In this document: in pieces, positions 1 to 5,360 of the stretch
How the letters are laid out: each line of letters starts with the position of its first letter
Position numbering within the stretch: position 1 is the first letter of the stretch
Assembly (NCBI GenBank): GCA_043818095.1
Contig: JBDRGD010000150.1
Location: forward strand, 1 to 8,348
Direction: 5' to 3'
DNA length: 8,348 bases
Origin: JBDRGD01 sp043818095
GTDB taxonomy: Bacteria > Chloroflexota > Dehalococcoidia > Dehalococcoidales > RBG-16-60-22
The notes under the pieces: generated by a model
Told to the model about the DNA's origin: nothing
The model's input: the letters and a program-made list of their open reading frames with translations, nothing else
The model's database searches: none
Translations under genes and position numbers: made by a program

Positions 1-1217
1 AACGACAGGGAAAGGTCGCGGATATCGATGCCGTCGAGAGTGATGCGTCCCGCGCTGACATCGTAGAAGCGGGGGATGAGGTTGGCGACGGTCGACTTGC
101 CGCTGCCGCTGGCGCCGACCAGCGCCACCACCCGCCCGGGCGCCGCCGTGAAGCTGACGTGCTCCAGCGCCGCCCCCCGGGAATCGTAGTTGAAGGACAC
201 GTCATCGAAGCGGACTTCCCCGATTACCTTTGCCGGGTCACGGGGCTGCGTGGGCTCGTGGACGGGGGACACGGCGTCGATAATCTCGAAGACGCGCTGC
301 CCGGAGGACATCGCCCGGGAGTAAAGGGTGGTCAGCCAGCCCAGTATCCTGACCGGCATGTTGAGCATCACCACATAGAGCAGGAACTGCGCCAGCTCAC
401 CGTGGGTCAGCGCGCCGGTGACCACGAGCCGCCCGCCGTACCAGAGGATGGCGCCCGTCGCCAGCATCAGGGAGAAGCTCATCACCGGCGTGTTGGTCGC
501 CAGCAGGTTGTTCGCGGCGATTTCCTGTCCGTAGATGGACTCCGCCTGACGGCGGAACTTCTCGCTCTCGTATTCCTCCCGGGCGAAGGCCCGCACCACC
601 CGGGCGCCTACGAGGTTTTCCTGGACGATGCTGCCGAGCTCGCCCACGGCCTGCTGGATCTTCATCCACATGCGGCGCAGCCTCCGGCTGATGACCGCGG
701 TGCGGAAGGAGATGAAGGGCAGCACGCTCAGGGAGAGCAGGGCAAGCTGCCAGTTGAGGAAGAAAAGCACCACGGCGATGCCGATGAAAAGGACGACAAA
801 GTAGACCCCGCGCAGCAGCACGAAGCCGACGAACATGCGGATGGCGTCGACGTCGACGGTCGCGCGGGACATCAGCTGCCCCGTCTGGGAGCGGTCATGG
901 AAGGCGTAGCTGAGGCGCTGCAGGCGGTCGTAAATCGTGTTGCGCAGGTCGTAGGCTACCCTTTGGCCGAGATACTCGCCGAGATAGCTCTGGAAGTAGT
1001 TCAGTCCGCCGCGCATGAGACCGGCGGCGGCAATGGCGAGGGCGGTAAGCAGCAGGGCGGAGGTCTGCCCGGCGCCGAGCGCCAGGTCAATCGCCTGTCC
1101 GGTCAGACGCGGGATGGCCAGGGCCAGCCCCGCCCCGGTGAAGAGACAGGCGTAAGCGATGGCCGCCCGTTTCCGGTAGCGCCAGAACAGGGAAACAATG
1201 CGGAAAAAAGGGGACAT
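1..1217 (-). CDS. ABC exporter half-transporter, fused membrane and ATPase domains (partial, 3' end outside window)
   Basis: This gene encodes an ATP-driven exporter subunit of the MsbA/LmrA/BmrA type, acting in the cytoplasmic membrane as a homo- or heterodimer. The 405 visible residues begin MSPFFRIVSLFWRYRKR. A type-1 exporter membrane domain follows (about residues 18-310), with hydrophobic helices near 19-36, 54-68, 131-153, 157-172, 246-262 and 275-297 and the coupling motif GQLMSRATVDVDAIR near 113-127. The ATPase domain starts near 333. An aromatic A-loop Tyr lies in FNYDSRG (342-348) and Walker A is GASGSGKST at 368-376. The ABC signature, Walker B and H-loop lie beyond the edge. The ATG at 1217 is chosen because an in-frame TAA lies five codons upstream (1230-1232). 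Its ribosome site is weak. The substrate cannot be told. Family assignment is secure; whether a partner half-transporter lies next door is unknown. Confidence 0.93.
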   Translation of the reverse strand, partial: MSPFFRIVSLFWRYRKRAAIAYACLFTGAGLALAIPRLTGQAIDLALGAGQTSALLLTALAIAAAGLMRGGLNYFQSYLGEYLGQRVAYDLRNTIYDRLQRLSYAFHDRSQTGQLMSRATVDVDAIRMFVGFVLLRGVYFVVLFIGIAVVLFFLNWQLALLSLSVLPFISFRTAVISRRLRRMWMKIQQAVGELGSIVQENLVGARVVRAFAREEYESEKFRRQAESIYGQEIAANNLLATNTPVMSFSLMLATGAILWYGGRLVVTGALTHGELAQFLLYVVMLNMPVRILGWLTTLYSRAMSSGQRVFEIIDAVSPVHEPTQPRDPAKVIGEVRFDDVSFNYDSRGAALEHVSFTAAPGRVVALVGASGSGKSTVANLIPRFYDVSAGRITLDGIDIRDLSLS

Positions 1218-1270
1218 CCTGATTTCATCTTAGCATAAAAGGTCGTTCAGCGCAGAGGCCGGAGCACGCC

Positions 1271-1300
1271 TTGCGCCCCCGCCCCGCGGCGGGTTATCAT
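1271..1300 (+). promoter_or_regulatory. Possible promoter for the flavodoxin-fold reductase
   Basis: TTGCGC (1271-1276) and TATCAT (1295-1300) are separated by 18 nt. The -10 matches consensus at 5 of 6 positions, but the -35 at only 3. If used, transcription would begin near 1307, downstream of the ATG at 1299. That would favour the TTG at 1338 as the real start. The call rests on motif matching only. Confidence 0.3.
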
Positions 1301-1311
1301 GGCAGTAGCTA

Positions 1312-1322
1312 AACCTGAGGTT
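1312..1322. promoter_or_regulatory. Short inverted repeat AACCT-G-AGGTT, candidate operator
   Basis: This is a perfect 5+5 inverted repeat with a 1-nt centre. It lies just after the predicted transcription start of the reductase gene and just before its G-rich ribosome site, a plausible place for a repressor. It is short enough to occur by chance. Confidence 0.2.
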
Positions 1323-1325
1323 ACA

Positions 1326-1334
1326 GGGGGGGGG
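1326..1334 (+). repeat. Homopolymeric G9 tract at the reductase ribosome-binding site
   Basis: Nine consecutive G lie immediately before AAA-TTG. With the A at 1325 they supply an AGGGGG Shine-Dalgarno-like element about 7 nt from the TTG start at 1338. The length of the tract would set the spacing between ribosome site and start codon. If the upstream ATG at 1299 were used instead, it would set the reading frame. Confidence 0.6.
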
Positions 1335-1337
1335 AAA

Positions 1338-1901
1338 TTGAAAGTACTGGGCATCATGGGCAGCCCGAGAATCAAGGGGAACACGGACCGGCTGCTGGAC
1401 CAGGCGCTGAAAGGGGCGGCGGACGCGGGCGCGGCGGTGGAGAAGATAACCGTCGATAAGCTGGGAATCGGGCCCTGCAAGGAGTATTACGGCTGCCTGA
1501 AAGACGGGAACTGCGTCATCCGCGACGATATGGACGCCATCTACCCCAAGCTGCTGGAAGCGGACGCGGTCATCGTGGCCGCGCCGATGTTTTTCTACGC
1601 CGTCCCGGCGCAGCTGAAGGCGCTTATCGATCGCTCCCAGGCCACCTGGGCGCGGCGCTACGTCCTCAAGAACCTGCCGGAAGAAGGGCACCGCGGGGCT
1701 TTCATCGGGGTGGGAGCGACGCGGGGGGAGCACCTCTTCGACGGCGCCATCATGACCATCAAGTACTTTTTCAAGGCGATAAACGTGCACTACGCGGCGG
1801 AACTGCTCATCCGGGGCGTGGACCAGCGGGGGGAGATTGAAGACCACCCCGACGACCTCCGGGCCGCCTACGAAATGGGGAAGAACCTGGGGGCGGGTTA
1901 A
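1338..1901 (+). CDS. Flavodoxin-fold NADPH-dependent FMN reductase / iron-sulfur flavoprotein-like
   Basis: This is a soluble flavoprotein of the NADPH-dependent FMN reductase family, which binds FMN and passes electrons to quinones, flavins or Fe-S partners; its acceptor here is unknown. From a TTG start it has 187 residues and opens MKVLGIMGSPRIKGNT, with the FMN-phosphate loop GSPRIKGNT at 8-16. A cysteine cluster follows at C47, C53 and C59 (PCKEYYGCLKDGNC). The family motif APMFFYAVPAQLKALIDR comes next, and the fold then continues to the C-terminus. The TTG at 1338 is preferred because homologues begin at this beta strand, an AGGGGG element sits 7 nt upstream, and a possible -10 overlaps the alternative ATG at 1299. 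That ATG would add 13 low-complexity residues and has no clear ribosome site. In iron-sulfur flavoproteins the motif is C-x2-C-x2-C-x4/7-C; here Tyr50 occupies the second Cys position, so an intact [4Fe-4S] site is doubtful. It converges with the lon gene and shares a TTAA stop palindrome with it. Confidence 0.88.
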   Translation: MKVLGIMGSPRIKGNTDRLLDQALKGAADAGAAVEKITVDKLGIGPCKEYYGCLKDGNCVIRDDMDAIYPKLLEADAVIVAAPMFFYAVPAQLKALIDRSQATWARRYVLKNLPEEGHRGAFIGVGATRGEHLFDGAIMTIKYFFKAINVHYAAELLIRGVDQRGEIEDHPDDLRAAYEMGKNLGAG

Positions 1902-4360
1902 GCGCCGTTGCTATTGCCGCGGGCGCCTTTCCGCTTGTTTTCCGCTGCCGGCGTCGAGAAACGGCGCAGCTTCTCCGCCATCTCCCGGAGCCTTTTGTCC
2001 ACGAGGTAGTTGAGGCTGTTCGCGGGATACCTGCCTGCTCGGGTTTTCTTTCCCGCCGTCTTTCCGGTCAGGATTTCCATGCCCTCGTCGATGTTGTTCA
2101 CCGCGTAGATGTGGAACTTGCCTGCGTGCACGGCATTGACCACTTCCTCGCGCAGCATCAGGTTCTCCCGGTTCCGGGAGGGAATGATGACGCCCTGTTT
2201 GCCCGTCAGCCCCCGCGCCTGGCAGACCTGGAAAAAGCCTTCAATCTTCTGGTTGACCCCGCCGATGGCCTGGATTTCCCCTTTCTGGTTGACGGAGCCG
2301 GTGACGGCGATGTCCTGGCGGAGGGGGATGTCCGTAACGCTGGAGAGGAGGGCATAAAGCTCGGCGGAGGAAGCGCTGTCCCCGTCCACTCCCCCGTAGG
2401 ACTGCTCGAAGCAGAGGCTCGCGGAGAGGGACAGGGGGGTGTCCTGGGCGTACTTCCAGCCGAGGTAACCGCTCAGGATGAGGACGCCCTTGCTGTGAAT
2501 CCTGCCGCTGAGCTCCGACTCTCTTTCGATGTTAATCACGCCGCCCCTGCCCAGGAAAGTCCGGCAGGTGATGCGCGCCGGCTTGCCGAAAACGACGTCT
2601 CCCAGGGAGTAGATGCTGAGACCGTTGACCTGTCCGGTCACCGCGCCGTCGACGTCAATCATGATGGTGCCGCGGTCAATCATCTCCTTGAGCTGCTCGT
2701 CGGGGAGGTTGTGGCGGAAACGCCGCTCCTCGATGGCCTTGTCCACGTGGCGGGCGGACACCAGCCTGGCTTTCTCCCGGCCCGCCCAGTATTCCGCCTC
2801 TTCCACCAGCTCCTTCGTCCAGGCAAAGCGCGAGGACATCTTTTTCTGGTCGCCGACCACCCGTGAGGTGTACTCCACCACCCGGGCGCAGGCGGTACGG
2901 TCGAAGTGGCGCAGGTTATTCTCCTCGCAGCAGCCGGCGATGAACGCGGCGAAGGCCACCATGTTCTGCCGGGTGCGGTCAACCCGGGAATCGAAGTCCG
3001 CCTTGACCTTGAAGATTTCCCAGAAATCCTCGTCGTACATCGCCAGCATCTGGTAGAGCATCTCGTCGCCGATGAGGACGATTTTCACGTCCACCGGCAT
3101 GGGCTGTGGGCGCAGTCCCTGGGCGGCGATTAAGCCCATCTGCTCGAAGGGGTCCTCGATGCGGATTTCCCGGGTGCGGATAAGGCGCTTCAGGGTGGGC
3201 CAGACGGCCGGGTTGGTGAGCACGTCCCGCGCGCTGAGCAGCAGGTAGCCGCCGTTGGCCTGGTGGACGGTGCCCGCCTTCAGCATGGTGTGGTCGCTGA
3301 GATAGCCGCCGAGGAGAAAACGCCGTTCCACCCTGCCGAAGAGGTTGGCGTAGTTGGGGTTGGGCTCGGTAATCACCGGCGGTCCCTTGGTATCGCTGTT
3401 GTCCACGAAGACGTTTACTTCGAAGGGCAGGAAGGGGTCGCTCGCCTGGTAGCCGGGGAGGAGAGCTGCAGCCGCCGGCGCTTCCTCCTTTCCCTTGAAA
3501 ACGTCCAGGTGGTCCAGCGTGTAGGACTTGAGGTCGCCGAGATACCGGACGATGGGCTCGGAGTCACGGTATTCCTTCATCATCTGTTCGAAGAGGCGGC
3601 TCACCGTGTAGTCCGCCGTTTTCCGGTCCAGTTCCTGCATCTCCTGGGCGGTCTGGAGGTCCAGGTCCCGAACCTTTTCCAGGGTAACCTGCAGTTGCTG
3701 CACCAGCCGGTTGCGGTTCTTTTCCAGGCTCTTACGGACGGACGGCTTCAGCGCGGCAAAGCCCTCCTGGGACATGGGCTTGCCGTTCACCATGGGGATG
3801 AGCACCGGTCCTCCCGAGGTCATCTGCAGCGAGAAACCCTGATTGCCGGTCGCCTCCTTGACGACGTCGATCAGTTTCTGCTGCTCGGCCTGTCCTTTCT
3901 CCACGGCGCGCTTCCGCTGGTTCTTGTAGTCCTCGCCGGCGAAGGCCTTCGCCAGTTCTTCTTTCAGTCTCTGGAGCAGGTCGCTCATCTCGTCACGGAA
4001 GGCTTTGCCTTTACCCTGGGGGAGTTCGAGAATCCGGGGGCGGTCCGCGTCCTTGAAGTTAAAGAGATAACACCAGTCGCTCAGGTGATGGTCGGCGGTT
4101 TTGCCCCGCCGTCCTTCGATAACCTTCTTGATGTAGCGATTCACCGCCGAGGTCTTGCCGGTGCCGGTGAGCCCGGCGACGTATATGTTGTAGCCGTCGT
4201 GCTCCATGGAAAGCCCGAACTCGATAGCCCGGATGGCCCTGTCCTGCCCGATGAACTCGCCGAGCGGTGTCAGCTCTTTGGTACAGTCGAACTTGAAAGT
4301 ATCCGGGTCGCAAAGCCAGCGCAGTTTTTCCGGGGGTAATTCATACCTGGATTTCGCCAT
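1898..4360 (-). CDS. Lon-like ATP-dependent protease (AAA_32 plus S16 peptidase domain, COG1067 type)
   Basis: This is a cytosolic AAA+ serine protease of 820 residues, likely a hexamer degrading damaged or regulatory proteins. It lacks the N-terminal substrate domain of classical LonA and any membrane segment of archaeal LonB, so it belongs to the Lon-related COG1067 group. Walker A is GLTGTGKT at 63-70. A long charged, helix-rich insert (about 120-290) follows before the second half of the ATPase core. The motif ANGGYLLLSARDVL (368-381) lies where Walker B is expected but has Ser in place of the usual acidic residue. The S16 domain has the dyad Ser662 (in DGDSASSA) and Lys705 (in GGVNQKIEGF), 43 residues apart as in E. 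coli Lon. The C-terminal tail is basic. ATG 4360 is chosen because GGGAGG sits just upstream; an in-frame ATG at 4393 has no such site and falls almost at the predicted transcription start. The neighbours suggest no functional link to the etf operon. Confidence 0.92.
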   Translation of the reverse strand: MAKSRYELPPEKLRWLCDPDTFKFDCTKELTPLGEFIGQDRAIRAIEFGLSMEHDGYNIYVAGLTGTGKTSAVNRYIKKVIEGRRGKTADHHLSDWCYLFNFKDADRPRILELPQGKGKAFRDEMSDLLQRLKEELAKAFAGEDYKNQRKRAVEKGQAEQQKLIDVVKEATGNQGFSLQMTSGGPVLIPMVNGKPMSQEGFAALKPSVRKSLEKNRNRLVQQLQVTLEKVRDLDLQTAQEMQELDRKTADYTVSRLFEQMMKEYRDSEPIVRYLGDLKSYTLDHLDVFKGKEEAPAAAALLPGYQASDPFLPFEVNVFVDNSDTKGPPVITEPNPNYANLFGRVERRFLLGGYLSDHTMLKAGTVHQANGGYLLLSARDVLTNPAVWPTLKRLIRTREIRIEDPFEQMGLIAAQGLRPQPMPVDVKIVLIGDEMLYQMLAMYDEDFWEIFKVKADFDSRVDRTRQNMVAFAAFIAGCCEENNLRHFDRTACARVVEYTSRVVGDQKKMSSRFAWTKELVEEAEYWAGREKARLVSARHVDKAIEERRFRHNLPDEQLKEMIDRGTIMIDVDGAVTGQVNGLSIYSLGDVVFGKPARITCRTFLGRGGVINIERESELSGRIHSKGVLILSGYLGWKYAQDTPLSLSASLCFEQSYGGVDGDSASSAELYALLSSVTDIPLRQDIAVTGSVNQKGEIQAIGGVNQKIEGFFQVCQARGLTGKQGVIIPSRNRENLMLREEVVNAVHAGKFHIYAVNNIDEGMEILTGKTAGKKTRAGRYPANSLNYLVDKRLREMAEKLRRFSTPAAENKRKGARGNSNGA

Positions 4361-4370
4361 GCTTCCCTCC

Positions 4371-4387
4371 CCGCCGGCATCCGGCGG
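4371..4387 (-). promoter_or_regulatory. Perfect inverted repeat in the lon leader, next to the ribosome site
   Basis: CCGCCGG-CAT-CCGGCGG is a 7+7 perfect inverted repeat with a 3-nt centre. On the lon transcript it would form an all-GC hairpin whose 3' arm runs straight into the GGGAGG ribosome site. It lies between the predicted transcription start and ATG 4360. It could be an RNA structure tuning translation or a DNA operator. It does not match the CIRCE heat-shock operator. Confidence 0.45.
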
Positions 4388-4401
4388 ATACATCGCTCTC
4401 T

Positions 4402-4430
4402 TTTATACCATTATTTCCCGGGTGGTTCAA
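4402..4430 (-). promoter_or_regulatory. Predicted sigma70-type promoter for the Lon-like protease
   Basis: Reading on the minus strand, TTGAAC (4430-4425) and TATAAA (4407-4402) are separated by exactly 17 nt. The -10 matches consensus at 5 of 6 positions and the -35 at 4 of 6. Transcription should start near 4395, giving a leader of about 35 nt before ATG 4360. It is placed correctly and faces away from the etf promoter. Confidence 0.6.
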
Positions 4431-4464
4431 GGATTCCGGTGGGGCGGGGGAAAGCCGCTAAACC

Positions 4465-4493
4465 TTGACCGGAGTGAGCAAAATGGTTACGAT
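4465..4493 (+). promoter_or_regulatory. Predicted sigma70-type promoter of the fixABCX operon
   Basis: TTGACC (4465-4470) and TACGAT (4488-4493) are separated by exactly 17 nt. The -35 matches consensus at 5 of 6 positions and the -10 at 4 of 6. Transcription should start near 4500, leaving a leader of about 24 nt with a modest GGAAAG ribosome site (4515-4520) before ATG 4524. No regulator operator is obvious. It is back-to-back with the lon promoter, with about 34 nt between the two -35 elements. Confidence 0.55.
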
Positions 4494-4523
4494 ATTAGAT
4501 AGAGGCTTTTTTACGGAAAGAAC

Positions 4524-5357
4524 ATGCACATCGTCACCTGCGTAAAGCAAGTCCCGGATACGACCCAGGTAAAGATAGACCCCGAAACGAATACCCTGAT
4601 TCGTTCCGGTGTGGAGTCTATCTGCAATCCCTATGACCTCGTTGCCGTGGAAGCGGCGGTGCGCCTGGCGGAGAAACACGGGGGCAAGGTCACCGTCATC
4701 TCCATGGGGCCTCCCCAGGCGGACGCCGCCCTGCGGGAGTGCCTGTCCCTGGGCGCGCACGAGGCTATTCTGCTTTCCGACCGGGCGTTCGCCGGTGCCG
4801 ATACTCTGGCGACGAGCTATACCCTCTCCCGGACCATTAGCAAGCTATCGGAACAGGAACCGGTGGAGCTTATCATCTGCGGTAAGCAGGCGATTGACGG
4901 GGACACGGCGCAGACCGGCCCCGGCATCGCGACCTGGCTGGACTACCACCAGCTGACCTACGTTACCGAGGTTGTCGGCCTGGAAGACGGCGTGATTACC
5001 GTCCGGCGGGAAGTGGAGGGCGGCAGCGAAATCATCCGGGCGAAGCTGCCCGCGCTGCTTACCGTGGAGCTGGAGCTGGCGCTGCCGCGCCATGCCAGCC
5101 TGCCGGAGATGGTGCGCTCCCTGCGGCAGGAGGTCAAGGTCTGGACGGCGGCGGACATCGGCGCGGAGACGGAAAGGCTGGGACTGAAGGGCTCGCCCAC
5201 CTCGGTGCGCCGGATTTTCGCGCCGCCGGTGCGGGGCGGAGGCAAGGTCTTTGACACCACGGAGGACAAAGACAAGGCGGTTAACGGTTTCCTGGACACT
5301 TTCTTCACGGAAGAAGCGGACACATTGAAAGAACTGATGGGGAAGGATATCCCGTAG
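4524..5357 (+). CDS. fixA: Electron transfer flavoprotein beta subunit, FixA/EtfB, electron-bifurcating class
   Basis: This is the beta subunit (277 residues) of a heterodimeric ETF. In FixABCX-class complexes this subunit takes hydride from NADH on its FAD, which is the site of bifurcation. Visible features are the N-terminal strand MHIVTCVKQVPDTTQVKIDP, the NTLIRSGVESICNPYDL segment (23-39) typical of FixA-like rather than mitochondrial-type EtfB, the ETF-beta signature CGKQAIDGDTAQTGPGIA (119-136) and the arm YVTEVVGLEDGVITVRREVEGG (146-167). The C-terminal tail (roughly 240-277) is the usual arm packing on EtfA. Length is normal for the class. It is first in the operon, with a sigma70-type promoter upstream, and its stop is 3 nt before the etfA start. 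The bifurcating role is inferred from family features and from the fixC and fixX neighbours, not shown directly. Confidence 0.95.
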   Translation: MHIVTCVKQVPDTTQVKIDPETNTLIRSGVESICNPYDLVAVEAAVRLAEKHGGKVTVISMGPPQADAALRECLSLGAHEAILLSDRAFAGADTLATSYTLSRTISKLSEQEPVELIICGKQAIDGDTAQTGPGIATWLDYHQLTYVTEVVGLEDGVITVRREVEGGSEIIRAKLPALLTVELELALPRHASLPEMVRSLRQEVKVWTAADIGAETERLGLKGSPTSVRRIFAPPVRGGGKVFDTTEDKDKAVNGFLDTFFTEEADTLKELMGKDIP

Positions 5358-5360
5358 ACG

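Noticed and set aside
159..1238. Long open frame on the plus strand opposite the ABC transporter
   Set aside because: It is the antisense shadow of a clear ABC exporter gene. Its translation is rich in His, Gly and Glu with no domain, a typical result of GC-rich third positions.
3263..4339. Long open frame on the plus strand opposite the Lon-like gene
   Set aside because: Antisense to a well-supported protease with catalytic motifs; no recognisable protein family and no ribosome site fitting the layout.
4361..4393. In-frame ATG at 4393 as the start of the Lon-like protease
   Set aside because: It lies at or next to the predicted transcription start, has no ribosome site, and would add a non-conserved Gly/Pro-rich stretch; ATG 4360 follows GGGAGG.
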